Positions 9,712 through 17,746 of a stretch of DNA of 20,986 nucleotides are shown in pieces. The stretch is from Bryobacteraceae bacterium (GTDB lineage: Bacteria; Acidobacteriota; Terriglobia; Bryobacterales; Bryobacteraceae). The position numbers and the translations under genes were made by a program. The stretch lies in contig JARKOC010000329.1 of assembly GCA_029975915.1 (NCBI GenBank), forward strand, positions 1-20,986, given 5' to 3'. Below the pieces are notes generated by a model. That model worked only from the letters and a program-made list of their open reading frames with translations, ran no database searches and was not told the DNA's origin. The first letter of the stretch is position 1; the number at the start of each line of letters is the position of its first letter.

Positions 9712-10674
9712 CTAGTTTGCGCCGGGCGCGCCGGTCTGGCGCTTGGGCGGAGCTTCGTCCGGGGTGGCGTAATAACCAGTCCGTGTGCGGACCGTGTAAC
9801 GGCTCCCCGCGGTGACCTGAATGCGGCGGTAGCTGCCGTCCAGAGCCTGGAGCGCAGGCGAGTAAGCGATTACATACTGGTTGCGGATATCGTTGGCTAC
9901 CTGGTCGGCGACGGCTTCGACGTTTTCGGCGCTATCAGGGTAGTAGCTGGCTCCGCCGGAGGCCTTGGTGATGGCGTTCATGGCGCGCTGGGCCTTCTTG
10001 GCTTCGCGGCGGTCTTCATCGCCAAGGATGCCGATGGCGTAGATCAGGACGCCGCTCTTTTCGGCTTTCACGACGAGATTTTCGAGCGAGATGCCGACCG
10101 AGGCGGTGTCGTTACCGTCGGTGACCACAAGCAGGACCTTTTTGTCCTTCTTGCCCTCGGCGCGGAGATAATCGATCGACATGGAGACTGCGTCACGAAG
10201 GGCGGTGCCGCCGCGCGAGTCGATGCGGGCGACGCCTTCCTCCAATTTCTTGATGTCAGGGGTGAAAGTGACGTCCAGGTAGGCTTCGTCGTTGAAGTTG
10301 ACAATGAAGACTTCGTCGTTGCGCTTGGAGGATTTCACCAACCGCATGGATGCGGACTCCACTTTCTGGCGCTTCGTCCTCATGCTTCCGCTATTGTCGA
10401 TGACGATGCCGAGCGAGATGGGGATGTCTTCCTGGCGGAAGATCCGGATCGACTGTTCAACTTTGTTCTCGTAGACCTTGAAGGCGGATTGAGGCAGATC
10501 GGTCACCATGCGGCCCTGGCGATCGAAGACGCCGCAGTAAAGTACGACAAGCCGCGTGCCCGTGCGGAAGGTGGTCTGGTCGTCCTGCTGAGCGGCAATC
10601 CGTGGGTGGGACAGCAACAGGGCGGCAAGGGCCACCAGGAGGACGGAAAGGATCGTTCTATTGATTTGGCGCAT
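9712..10674 (-). CDS. Exported VWA-domain protein, Acidobacterial VWFA-related type (second copy)
   Basis: A predicted secreted protein of 320 residues with a von Willebrand factor A domain, which usually binds a ligand through a metal (MIDAS). An N-terminal signal segment (about 6-28: TILSVLLVALAALLLSH then PRIAA) precedes a short beta-rich region with VYENKVEQSIRIF. The MIDAS residues are Asp93, Ser95 and Ser97 (DNSGS), Thr157 (GGTALRD) and Asp186 (VTDGND). The end, NQYVIAYSPALQALDGSYRR and RTRTGYYA, is typical of the VWFA-related family described in Acidobacteria. ATG 10674 overlaps the stop of the upstream VWA gene by 17 bases, so translation is probably coupled. The frame is open to 10716, but that start would precede the signal peptide with 14 extra residues. 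Confidence 0.88.
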   Translation of the reverse strand: MRQINRTILSVLLVALAALLLSHPRIAAQQDDQTTFRTGTRLVVLYCGVFDRQGRMVTDLPQSAFKVYENKVEQSIRIFRQEDIPISLGIVIDNSGSMRTKRQKVESASMRLVKSSKRNDEVFIVNFNDEAYLDVTFTPDIKKLEEGVARIDSRGGTALRDAVSMSIDYLRAEGKKDKKVLLVVTDGNDTASVGISLENLVVKAEKSGVLIYAIGILGDEDRREAKKAQRAMNAITKASGGASYYPDSAENVEAVADQVANDIRNQYVIAYSPALQALDGSYRRIQVTAGSRYTVRTRTGYYATPDEAPPKRQTGAPGAN

Positions 10675-11644
10675 AGTAGCCCTGGCGGTGGATGGCGCGC
10701 AGCGGCGGCATGCCACGCGGCTGATTCAATTTTACCTGGACGCGGCGATACTTGCCGTCGCGGGTCTGGTTCTTCGAAATATATCCGAGGACGTACTGAT
10801 TGCGGAGTTCGATGCCGATCTTGGCGGCGATGTCGGGCAGATCGTTCAGATTCTCAACAGGGAAGTGGCGGCCGCCGGTCATTTGGGCGAGTTCGTCGAG
10901 CAGTCCAGGGCCAGCCATCTCCTCAGCGGTGCGGCTGCGGGAGCCGATGGATTCGAAGATGCCCATGGCGTACATTTGGGCGTCGGCCTCGCGAAGCAGG
11001 TTGCGGACCTCGCTCTCTGAGTATCGGCTGGAATTGTCGCCGCCATCAGAGATGATGAGGATCGCCTTGCGTGGATTCTTGCCCTTCTTCAAATGGTTGA
11101 GGGCCATGTAGATGCCGTCGAGCAGGGCGGTGCGGCCCTTGGCCTGGGTGAAGGTGAGGCGGGACTGAATCTCCTCGGTGCTGCGGGTGAAGTCCATGAC
11201 AAGTTGCGGGCGGTCGTTGAACTGGATGAGGAAGAATTCGTCCTCGGGGTTGGCCTTTTTGAAGAATTGGGCGGCGGCTTCACGGCTCTTGGCGAGTTTG
11301 CTGCCCATGGAGCCGGAGGCGTCGAAGACCAGGCCGACGGAGAGAGGCGCGTCGAAGGCGCCGAAGTAGGAGATCTCCTGCTCCACCTTTTCTTCCAGGA
11401 GGCGGAAGTTCTTTTTTTCCATGCCGGTGACGAATTGGTTCAGCGGCGTGGTGACGGTGACGGGGATCAAGACCAGGTTGGTGTCGATGCGCAGGTTTGG
11501 CGTGATTCGTTCACTTTCAGGGATCTCGGAGGCTGGCTTGGGGCGGGGAGTGATGGAAGGGCGGGCTTGTTGGGCAAGGGATGCCCCAGCGCTGGCCAGG
11601 AAAGCCAGGACGAGGCATAACATGATGATAAATAAAGACTTCAT
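10658..11644 (-). CDS. Exported VWA-domain protein, Acidobacterial VWFA-related type (first copy)
   Basis: A paralogue of the next gene, 328 residues long. MKSLFIIMLCLVLAFLASAG with ASLAQ is a good Sec signal peptide. A Pro-rich linker and a beta region follow (LRIDTNLVLIPVTVTTPLNQ then LLEEKVEQEISYF). The MIDAS residues are Asp108, Ser110 and Ser112 (DASGS), Thr172 and Asp200 (ISDGGDNSS). The C-terminus NQYVLGYISKNQTRDGKYRR and HRQGYYAPNQ matches its neighbour's layout. The frame is open to 11692 (start MLYLGYQF), but ATG 11644 puts the signal peptide at the N-terminus. An imperfect palindrome lies just before that ATG (11645-11662). Ligand and role are unknown; tandem paralogues suggest a surface or periplasmic pair. 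Confidence 0.88.
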   Translation of the reverse strand: MKSLFIIMLCLVLAFLASAGASLAQQARPSITPRPKPASEIPESERITPNLRIDTNLVLIPVTVTTPLNQFVTGMEKKNFRLLEEKVEQEISYFGAFDAPLSVGLVFDASGSMGSKLAKSREAAAQFFKKANPEDEFFLIQFNDRPQLVMDFTRSTEEIQSRLTFTQAKGRTALLDGIYMALNHLKKGKNPRKAILIISDGGDNSSRYSESEVRNLLREADAQMYAMGIFESIGSRSRTAEEMAGPGLLDELAQMTGGRHFPVENLNDLPDIAAKIGIELRNQYVLGYISKNQTRDGKYRRVQVKLNQPRGMPPLRAIHRQGYYAPNQ

Positions 11645-11662
11645 GCCTTTGTCCGACAAGGC

Positions 11663-11690
11663 TTTACGAAATTGGTAGCCCAAGTATAAC
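11663..11690 (+). promoter_or_regulatory. Candidate kdsB-pyrG promoter
   Basis: TTTACG (11663-11668), a 16-base spacer and TATAAC (11685-11690) resemble a sigma-70 promoter. Predicted start is near 11697, only a few bases before the first possible kdsB GTG. That would make the message nearly leaderless or favour the second GTG at 11719. Confidence 0.3.
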
Positions 11691-11703
11691 ATGGCTCTTT
11701 TTT

Positions 11704-12480
11704 GTGCTAGACTCGAACGTGCCCCCGTCGATTTTGGGTGTCATTCCAGCTCGCTTCGCTTCCACTCGATTCCCCGGCAAACCGCTCGCCTCTCTTGCCG
11801 GTAAACCCTTGATTCAACACGTTTGGGAGCGCGCCTCGCAATCCCGCTACCTTTCCCGGCTCGTGCTTGCCACTGACGACGAGCGGATTGCCACCGCCGC
11901 CCGTTCGTTTGGCGCGCAAGTGGCGATGACCCGTTCGGACCACGCTTCAGGCACCGACCGCGCGGCCGAGGTCGCCGATTCCACTGACGCAAAGATCATT
12001 GTGAATATCCAAGGTGACGAGCCGTTGATCGATCCGGAGGCCATCGATGCAGCCATCCTTACCCTCTTAGACGACTCACACTGCCAGATGGCGTCATTGA
12101 AACGACGGATTACGGACGAATCCGAGATCGCCAATCCGAACGTGGTGAAGGTGGTGACGGGCGGCAACGGCGATGCACTGTACTTTTCGCGATCGCCGAT
12201 CCCGTTCCAGAGGGGGCCTTCGGCGGGGTACTTCAAGCACATAGGCCTGTACGTCTACCGCCGCGACCTGTTGTTGGCGTATTCGTCGCTGCCTGTCGGC
12301 CCGCTGGAAAAGGCCGAGAAACTGGAACAACTGCGGGCGCTTGAGAATGGCATCCCGATCCGCGTGGCGGAGACGAGTTACGACACGATCGGCGTTGATA
12401 CGCCGGAAGATCTGGCCGCGGTGGAGAAGATCTTCGCCACTTCCATCTCTCTCGCTCAACCAAACCAAAACGATGGCTAA
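11704..12480 (+). CDS. kdsB: CMP-KDO synthetase
   Basis: 3-deoxy-manno-octulosonate cytidylyltransferase activates KDO with CTP for lipopolysaccharide inner core synthesis, so the host should be Gram-negative with KDO-containing LPS. The 258-residue protein has the nucleotidyltransferase start [18 protein letters not shown] (residues 12-29), then [14 protein letters not shown] (77-90) and [10 protein letters not shown] (101-110). The start is uncertain: GTG 11704 or, five codons on, GTG 11719. Neither has a clear Shine-Dalgarno. It overlaps pyrG by eight bases. The pairing makes sense because PyrG supplies the CTP that KdsB uses. Confidence 0.94.
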   Translation: MLDSNVPPSILGVIPARFASTRFPGKPLASLAGKPLIQHVWERASQSRYLSRLVLATDDERIATAARSFGAQVAMTRSDHASGTDRAAEVADSTDAKIIVNIQGDEPLIDPEAIDAAILTLLDDSHCQMASLKRRITDESEIANPNVVKVVTGGNGDALYFSRSPIPFQRGPSAGYFKHIGLYVYRRDLLLAYSSLPVGPLEKAEKLEQLRALENGIPIRVAETSYDTIGVDTPEDLAAVEKIFATSISLAQPNQNDG

Positions 12481-14119
12481 ATACATTTTTGTCACCGGCG
12501 GCGTGGTTTCATCCCTTGGGAAGGGGATCGCCGCCGCATCGATCGGCTGTTTGCTGGAAAGCCGCGGGCTCAAGGTAAACATGCAGAAGTTCGACCCTTA
12601 CCTGAACGTCGATCCTGGCACGATGAGCCCGTTCCAGCACGGCGAGGTGTTTGTGACCGACGACGGCGCCGAGACCGACCTCGATCTCGGGCATTACGAG
12701 CGGTTCACCCACGCGCATCTGACAAAGAACAACAACCTGACGTCGGGCCGGATCTACGAGAGGATCATCCAAAGGGAGCGGCGAGGCGATTATCTGGGCA
12801 AGACGGTCCAGGTGATTCCGCATGTGACCAATGAGATCAAGGCGACGGCGCACAAGGTATCAGGCGGCGTGGATGTGGTGATCTGCGAGATTGGAGGAAC
12901 GGTGGGCGACATCGAGTCGCAGCCGTTCACCGAGGCGATCCGGCAGATGCGCCACGAGTTGGGGCGGCGCAACACTTTGTTTGTCCACGTGACGCTGGTG
13001 CCGTGGATCGCGGCGGCGCATGAGTTGAAGACCAAGCCGACGCAGCACTCGGTGAAGGAACTGAGAGCGATGGGCATTCAGCCGGACATTCTTGTCTGCC
13101 GGTCAGAGCATCCGCTGCCAGACGATCAGCGAGACAAGATCGCCCTGTTTTGCGACGTGGACCGCGATGCCGTGATCAGCGCCTATGACGTGGATACGGT
13201 CTATCAGATTCCGATCAACTTCGCCGAACAGCATGTGGATGAGATCATCCTGCGGCAGTTCCAGATAGAAAGCCCCGAGCCGCGCGACCTGACCCGCTGG
13301 AGCGCGATGCTGGACCGGATGCGCAATCCAGATGATGAAGTTCACATTGGCCTTGTGGGCAAATATGTCAACTACGAGGACTCCTATAAGAGCCTGAAGG
13401 AAGCTTTACTTCATGGCGGCATTCATCACAAGCTGCGGGTCCGGATGAACTGGATCGAAAGCGAGAATCTGGAGTGGCCGGGCTGCGCCGCCGAACTGTC
13501 GCAGTATGACGGCATCCTGGTGCCCGGCGGATTCGGCAAGCGCGGGGTGGAAGGGATGTTGAACGCCATCCGTTACGCGCGCGAGAGCAAAGTGCCGTAC
13601 TTCGGGATCTGCTTGGGGATGCAGACGGCGGTGATCGAATACGCCCGCAACGTCTGCGGTCTGGGTTTGGCCAATTCAACTGAGTTCGAGGCCGCGACGC
13701 CACATCCGGTGATCTACAAACTGCGGGACTTGCTGGGTGTGGAGGAACTCGGAGGCACGATGAGGCTGGGCGCCTATGAGTGTCTGCTCGCCGAGGGTTC
13801 GTTCGCGCGCGAGGCGTACGGCGTTGCGAAGATCAGCGAGCGCCACCGGCACAGATACGAGTTCAACCGGCACTTTGAGGAGACGCTGGTGTCCAAAGGA
13901 CTGCGGATCACAGGCCAGAGCGAGGACGGCAAGTTTGTCGAGATCTGCGAAGTGCCCGATCACCCGTACTTTCTGGGGTGCCAGTTCCATCCGGAGTTCA
14001 AATCGAAGCCCCTTGAGCCTCATCCGCTGTTCAAGTCGTTCATCGCGGCTTCGTTCAAGCACCGCCAATTGAGACTGAAGAAAGTTGAGACGCCGTTGTT
14101 TGCCGAGGGCGCCGCATAG
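12473..14119 (+). CDS. pyrG: CTP synthase
   Basis: PyrG makes CTP from UTP, ATP and glutamine. From ATG 12473 the protein is 548 residues (E. coli: 545). The N-terminal synthase domain has the P-loop [10 protein letters not shown] and the [15 protein letters not shown] region (39-53), with the [10 protein letters not shown] motif nearby. The class I glutamine amidotransferase domain has PGGFGKRG (351-358), nucleophile Cys380 in FGICLGMQ, and His506/Glu508 in FHPEF. The start overlaps the end of kdsB (ATGGCTAA), implying translational coupling, and no separate Shine-Dalgarno is visible. The frame stays open further upstream, but that part is kdsB read out of frame. Confidence 0.97.
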   Translation: MAKYIFVTGGVVSSLGKGIAAASIGCLLESRGLKVNMQKFDPYLNVDPGTMSPFQHGEVFVTDDGAETDLDLGHYERFTHAHLTKNNNLTSGRIYERIIQRERRGDYLGKTVQVIPHVTNEIKATAHKVSGGVDVVICEIGGTVGDIESQPFTEAIRQMRHELGRRNTLFVHVTLVPWIAAAHELKTKPTQHSVKELRAMGIQPDILVCRSEHPLPDDQRDKIALFCDVDRDAVISAYDVDTVYQIPINFAEQHVDEIILRQFQIESPEPRDLTRWSAMLDRMRNPDDEVHIGLVGKYVNYEDSYKSLKEALLHGGIHHKLRVRMNWIESENLEWPGCAAELSQYDGILVPGGFGKRGVEGMLNAIRYARESKVPYFGICLGMQTAVIEYARNVCGLGLANSTEFEAATPHPVIYKLRDLLGVEELGGTMRLGAYECLLAEGSFAREAYGVAKISERHRHRYEFNRHFEETLVSKGLRITGQSEDGKFVEICEVPDHPYFLGCQFHPEFKSKPLEPHPLFKSFIAASFKHRQLRLKKVETPLFAEGAA

Positions 14120-14196
14120 CAAGAGGCGCAGGCTGGATTCCACGTTTCCACGCGCGGCATCGTCTCGGATGGTATAGAAAGATTGTGAGGACAACC

Positions 14197-14682
14197 ATGG
14201 CCACGCTTCAATCACGCAGTAGAACTCTTCGCCGCAAGAGAGGTTTCTCGCTGATCGAGTTGCTGATCGTCATCGCCATCATCCTGGTGATTGCGGCCAT
14301 CGCGGTACCGAAGCTGAACACGGCCCGTATGCACTCGCAGGAGATGGCGGCGATCCGGCAGATCAATACCATCCATACAGCGCAGACTCAGTACTTCTCA
14401 CAGTTCGGCAAATTCGCCGAGAACTTACAGCAATTGGGTCCTCCGGCCGGGGGAACCGCCGGTCCGGCGGCGTCCGACCTGATTTCGGGCGACTTGGCCA
14501 AAGGCGAGAAGACAGGCTACCGGTTTACGGTATCGCCGACCGCGGAAGGATACCAGGTTGTGGCGGTGCCCGTGGCGTTCGGCTCAACCGGACGAAGGAC
14601 GTTTTTCTCTGACCAGTCCCTCGTCGTGCGCGAAAACTGGGGCGCGGATCCTCCAACAGCCTCAAGTCCAGAGATCAAGTGA
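14197..14682 (+). CDS. Type IV pilin-like / pseudopilin protein
   Basis: A 161-residue precursor with a class III (prepilin) signal. A basic leader ends RRKRG, the cleavage point is Gly16/Phe17, and the mature N-terminus FSLIELLIVIAIILVIAAIA has the conserved Glu at +5. The rest is a short globular domain without cysteines. GAGG about eight bases before ATG 14197 supports the start. No other pilus genes lie nearby, so it is an orphan pilin-type gene. It could be a minor pilin, a type II secretion pseudopilin or a DNA-uptake subunit; sequence alone does not decide. Confidence 0.9.
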   Translation: MATLQSRSRTLRRKRGFSLIELLIVIAIILVIAAIAVPKLNTARMHSQEMAAIRQINTIHTAQTQYFSQFGKFAENLQQLGPPAGGTAGPAASDLISGDLAKGEKTGYRFTVSPTAEGYQVVAVPVAFGSTGRRTFFSDQSLVVRENWGADPPTASSPEIK

Positions 14683-15110
14683 TGGCGCTGCGCTGGGAGT
14701 AGTCGCAACGCCGGCCACGGAAGGCTCCGGGCGCGTCATGAGGGTGGGAATCAGCCGGTGCCGCGCATCGGCATTTCTCAGCCGATGATGGCCAAACACG
14801 GACACGAGGAGCGACTTCCGGGCTGTGGCTGGGTGCGGGCTCAGGACAGGCTGGGAACAGACTCCCTCCCCGCGTTCGCGTTGGGGCCTACGGTTCGATG
14901 TTTGGTCTAAATTATTGATGTTAAATAAGTTATTTGACACTTTCCCGATCCGTGAATCGCGTGAGCAAACTAACGGGCAATGCCTTGGATTCGTTTGGTC
15001 GTGGGCCGGCGGCGCTGCCCCGTCCAGGCTGAAAACGCCGAAGCGCCAGGCGAGTAGTTCTGACAGCGTGGTCGTCCTAGATCTCACGTGCGGGGGCAAG
15101 CAAAGATGGA
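14683..15110. other. Gene-free 428-base region between pilin and trmO-like genes
   Basis: Both flanking genes end here and no internal gene is supported. Visible structure: an inverted repeat CATCGGC (14766-14772) / GCCGATG (14781-14787) with an eight-base loop. An AT-rich island at about 14907-14940 sits in GC-rich DNA and holds a 13-base palindrome AAATAA-G-TTATTT (14923-14935) directly followed by TTGACA (14934-14939), but with no good -10. It may hold a terminator for either gene, a small RNA or the remains of a mobile element. Confidence 0.5.
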
Positions 15111-15587
15111 TTAGTGGGCCGTACGCCGGCGGGCATCGGCCTCATCAAGCCAGCCGCGACGGATCTGGTCCGCGGGGATGCTGGACAAATAGGGCTTGAT
15201 GTCGAGGATTGGCGTCGAGTCGAGCATATCCAGACCGCGAACGCGCAATGAAGTCCCGTCGCGGCCGAGAAGTTCGACGATGGTCATGGCAAGCGGGTTC
15301 GGGCGGCGGGGGACGCGTGTGGAAAACAGTCCATGCGGACGGTCATCGGTGGGCGGAGTGACCATCAGGTCGTAGCCCTCGGAGCGGTCGAAGACCCAGA
15401 TGAGGATGAGGTGTGAGAACCCGTCGATGTCGGTGAGGCCGGCTTCGAGATCAGGACGGATCTCGATCACGCCCTCAGCCTTGTGTTCCGCACCCGGGCC
15501 CTTGGGGACTTCGGCCGTATCGCTGAATGGCGTGCGGGCTATTCCGATGGGCCGCATCTGGAAGGTAATGTCTGGCGCGCCGTTCAT
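15111..15587 (-). CDS. trmO: TrmO/TsaA-family tRNA methyltransferase-like protein
   Basis: Members of this family methylate N6-threonylcarbamoyladenosine at tRNA position 37 (m6t6A), using S-adenosylmethionine in a beta-barrel fold. The 158-residue product has the family motifs RRPNP (94-98, in STRVPRRPNPLAMTIVELLG) and DSTPILDIKPY (123-133). It is at the short end of the family and lacks the C-terminal extension of E. coli TrmO, so a different small-molecule substrate is possible. ATG 15587 is two bases after the isomerase stop, showing an operon. It would act downstream of the t6A made through TsaC, encoded elsewhere in the window. Confidence 0.85.
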   Translation of the reverse strand: MNGAPDITFQMRPIGIARTPFSDTAEVPKGPGAEHKAEGVIEIRPDLEAGLTDIDGFSHLILIWVFDRSEGYDLMVTPPTDDRPHGLFSTRVPRRPNPLAMTIVELLGRDGTSLRVRGLDMLDSTPILDIKPYLSSIPADQIRRGWLDEADARRRTAH

Positions 15588-15589
15588 GC

Positions 15590-16513
15590 CTATGCCTTGA
15601 AGCCCGCCTTGGAGAGATACTGGCGGATCGTTGTGGCGTATTGGGGGAAGGCGACTTCGGGCTCCTCGATTTCAGGGTGCCAGCGCTTTTCCCATTCGAG
15701 ACAGTAGTAGCCTTTGTAGCCGTTGCTCACAAGGACATTGACGATTTCCTGGACGGGCACATCGCCGCGGCCAACCAGGACGTAGCGGCGATCGGCGTTG
15801 CCTTTGCCCGGGACGGGCACGGAGTCTTTCAGGTGAATGTGGCGCGTGTACCTGCCGAGTTGCTTGAAAGTGTCAGCCGGCTTTTCGCCCTCGACGGAAG
15901 TATGGTAAGCGTCCCAGAGGAAGGCGACATTTTTCGATTTGGCGCCTTCGAGGACTGGGAGAATGTCCGAGGCGCGGCGGAATTCGCCATGTGATTCGAG
16001 GATGACGGTGACGCCGGCAGGCCGGGCGTATTCGCCCAATTCTTGGAGGCCCGCGCTGATACGGGCGAGGGTGACCTGGCGGTCTTCGCCTTTGATGAAG
16101 CGGTCCGGGAAGACGCGGACGTAGGGGGCTTTGAGTTGATGGGCGAGATCGATGAAGCGGCGGGCTTCGTCCATGTGGCGGGCACGGCGGGCCGGATCGG
16201 GTTCATGCATCTGGGCAGAGGCGCCGAGATCGGAGATGAGGATGCCGGCGGCGGAGAGGTCCTGGAGAGAAGCCTTGATTCGCGTGGGGCTGAACTCGGG
16301 GCACTTGGGGAGGTCCATCTGATCCTGGATGCCGCGCAGTTCGATGGCGGCGAAGCCCCAGGCGGAGGCGCTCTTGAGGATGGTGTTCCAGTCCCACTTG
16401 GGGCAGCCGAGAGTGGAGAAAGCGATGGGCAAACGGCGGGCAGGCTGCGATAGGCCGACGGCAGGAACTGCCGGCGCGCAGGAGGCAATACGCAGGAGGT
16501 CGCGGCGTGTCAT
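15590..16513 (-). CDS. Tat-exported sugar phosphate isomerase/epimerase-like TIM barrel
   Basis: A 307-residue member of the xylose isomerase-like / AP endonuclease 2 superfamily. The N-terminus MTRRDLLRIASCAPAVPAVG is a Tat-type signal with paired arginines. The barrel starts near residue 28 (RLPIAFSTLGC). Likely metal-binding and catalytic residues are Glu173 (ILESHGEF), Asp201 and His204 (WDAYHTS), His227 (HIHLKD) and Glu273 (YCLEWEK). Exported members are common in bacteria that process plant or other polysaccharides, but the substrate is unknown. It lies between an HD-domain gene (45-base gap) and the trmO-like gene (2-base gap); the functional link among the three is unclear. Confidence 0.88.
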   Translation of the reverse strand: MTRRDLLRIASCAPAVPAVGLSQPARRLPIAFSTLGCPKWDWNTILKSASAWGFAAIELRGIQDQMDLPKCPEFSPTRIKASLQDLSAAGILISDLGASAQMHEPDPARRARHMDEARRFIDLAHQLKAPYVRVFPDRFIKGEDRQVTLARISAGLQELGEYARPAGVTVILESHGEFRRASDILPVLEGAKSKNVAFLWDAYHTSVEGEKPADTFKQLGRYTRHIHLKDSVPVPGKGNADRRYVLVGRGDVPVQEIVNVLVSNGYKGYYCLEWEKRWHPEIEEPEVAFPQYATTIRQYLSKAGFKA

Positions 16514-16558
16514 ACCCCAATCTTAGTGGAAGACCAGGGGAGCGGCGCGGCTGGCAGG

Positions 16559-17146
16559 CTAAGCCGGAGTTTGGCCGAAGGATCCCTGGAGGCCGAGATC
16601 TTCGGCTCGGGCGCGCATGGCTTGAATGCAAAATGCGATGTGCTGTTCGAGGTCGACGCCAAGTTCAGCGGCGCCTTTGAGGATGTCCTCGCGCGACACG
16701 GCGCGGGCAAAGGCTTTGTCCTTCATCTTTTTGCGGACGCTGGGGGCCTCGACTTCGTGGATGGAACGGGTTGGCTTGACGTAACTACAGGCAGTGAGGA
16801 AGCCGGCGAGTTCATCACAGGCGAACAGGGTCTTCTCGAGAGGAGTTACTCGGGCGACGCCGGTGTGATCGGCATGGGCGAGGATGGCGCGGCGGATCTC
16901 GTCGCTAATGCCACGTTCCTTGAGAATGGGTTCGCCCTTAATGGGATGCTCGGGGAGAGACGGGTGGATCTCCCAGTCGAAATCGTGCAATAGGGCGGCG
17001 ACGGACCATTTTTCCTCGTCCTCACCGAGCGACCGGGCGTAGGCGGCAACACAAGCCTCGACGGCGAGGGCGTGTTTGCGGAGGGCGTCGTTTTGGATGA
17101 ATTCGCAGACGATGTCCCAGGCTTGCTGGCGGGTGGTGGTGCTCAC
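16559..17146 (-). CDS. HD-domain hydrolase, function unknown
   Basis: A 195-residue protein with the HD metal-dependent phosphohydrolase signature: His25 (RKHALAVE), His54-Asp55 (ALLHDFDWEIHP) and Asp111 (FACDELAGFL). Further histidines, HPIKGEP and ILAHADHTG, fit the fold. This variant, with HDFDWE, is found in many small bacterial HD proteins without a known substrate; nucleotide hydrolysis is plausible. The GTG start at 17146 has AGGAAC almost touching it, a tight but usable ribosome site, and there is no better in-frame start. It is the first gene of the operon and diverges from the tRNA-Ala gene. Confidence 0.88.
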   Translation of the reverse strand: MSTTTRQQAWDIVCEFIQNDALRKHALAVEACVAAYARSLGEDEEKWSVAALLHDFDWEIHPSLPEHPIKGEPILKERGISDEIRRAILAHADHTGVARVTPLEKTLFACDELAGFLTACSYVKPTRSIHEVEAPSVRKKMKDKAFARAVSREDILKGAAELGVDLEQHIAFCIQAMRARAEDLGLQGSFGQTPA

Positions 17147-17156
17147 GTTCCTATGT

Positions 17157-17162
17157 TATATT
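17157..17162 (+). promoter_or_regulatory. Extended -10 element of the tRNA-Ala gene
   Basis: TATATT at 17157-17162 is preceded by TGT (17154-17156), an extended -10. The -35 position has no good match, as often tolerated with an extended -10. Transcription would start near 17169, about ten bases before the mature tRNA 5' end. Confidence 0.5.
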
Positions 17163-17179
17163 GAGAATGTTCATCGGAT

Positions 17180-17255
17180 GGGCCTGTGGCGCAGTTGGGA
17201 GCGCGCTTCCATGGCATGGAAGAGGTCGTGAGTTCGAATCTCACCAGGTCCACCA
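17180..17255 (+). tRNA. tRNA-Ala (anticodon GGC)
   Basis: Complete 76-base cloverleaf with encoded CCA (17253-17255). The acceptor stem GGGCCTG pairs with CAGGTCC and includes the G3-U70 wobble pair that identifies alanine tRNAs. The D-stem is GCGC/GCGC. The anticodon stem CTTCC/GGAAG frames loop ATGGCAT with anticodon GGC, reading GCC (GCU by wobble only if modified). The T-stem is GTGAG/CTCAC with loop TTCGAAT, and the discriminator base is A. It marks the border between core genes and the phage-like region and is a plausible integration site. Confidence 0.97.
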
Positions 17256-17350
17256 AATTCTTCAAACACTTACCGCTCCACCACCTCGATCAACCTCTCG
17301 AACTGGGTCCAAACTGGGTCCGAAACCAAACTCATTCGCCACGGTAGCCG

Positions 17351-17405
17351 TGGTAGCCATGGGACGCTTTAGGTGTCGTTCTCTCTATCGCGAGACGGAG
17401 ACAAC
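17351..17405 (+). repeat. Imperfect direct repeat, copy 1
   Basis: Begins TGGTAGCCATGGG and ends TATCGCGAGACGGAGACAA (17386-17404). The two conserved blocks are 35 bases apart, against 36 in copy 2, and the middle is diverged. The spacing match shows the copies are related over about 55 bases. Confidence 0.65.
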
Positions 17406-17472
17406 ACGAGTTTTCCCTATACATGCGGAATCGCCCATGGCCCCACGAGTCCCATCAGCCGCCTGACGGGCT

Positions 17473-17527
17473 TGGTATCCATGGGCTAGGTGTTGAGCGG
17501 CTTTTTCGTATCGCGAGACGAAGACAA
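17473..17527 (+). repeat. Imperfect direct repeat, copy 2
   Basis: Begins TGGTATCCATGGG and ends TATCGCGAGACGAAGACAA (17509-17527), 122 to 123 bases after copy 1. The TATCGCGAGACGRAGACAA block is 18 of 19 identical between copies. Confidence 0.65.
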
Positions 17528-17650
17528 TCTGAAGCGCAAAGTCCCCATGCGCACCACGATCACCATGCGGGATTGGGCCTGTAGAAACAACACGGTAGCG
17601 ATTTGTTTTTTCCTTGACGCTCCCACAGTGCCGTGTTAGAGATTGAGTAG

Positions 17651-17746
17651 AACGCCTCCCGGCGTTCCCCCAGAGGCGCGCGGGGCCTCTCGCAAATCCC
17701 GCATCCTCCCAACGAGCCTTCGGCTCTCTTGCGGGCATACCCGCAA
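17651..17746 (+). ncRNA. Row of four perfect hairpins; possible structured RNA leader
   Basis: Four consecutive perfect stem-loops fill 96 bases: AACGCC-TCCC-GGCGTT (17651-17666), AGAGGC-7-GCCTCT (17672-17690), GAGCC-TTC-GGCTC (17714-17726) and TTGCGGG-CATA-CCCGCAA (17729-17746). In addition, CCCGCA at 17698-17703 can pair with TGCGGG at 17730-17735, enclosing the third hairpin and excluding the fourth. Such alternative pairing is typical of attenuators and riboswitches. It sits 24 bases before the first ORF of the phage-like cassette, which has no Shine-Dalgarno. The nature of the element is inference; it could equally act as DNA, for example as a binding or recombination site. Confidence 0.4.

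Noticed and set aside
14662..15099. 145-codon minus-strand frame in the pilin-trmO spacer
   Set aside because: No ribosome site, motif or recognisable fold; considered only as a possible dispersed element, not as a gene.
17256..17350. Possible C-terminal remnant of an integrase after the tRNA gene
   Set aside because: A short open frame ends near 17346 but has no catalytic motif of tyrosine recombinases; too short to support.
17571..17585. TTGGGCCTGTAG resembling the tRNA 5' end (ATGGGCCTGTGG)
   Set aside because: Only about nine matching bases, and integration duplicates the 3' rather than the 5' end of a tRNA; treated as chance.
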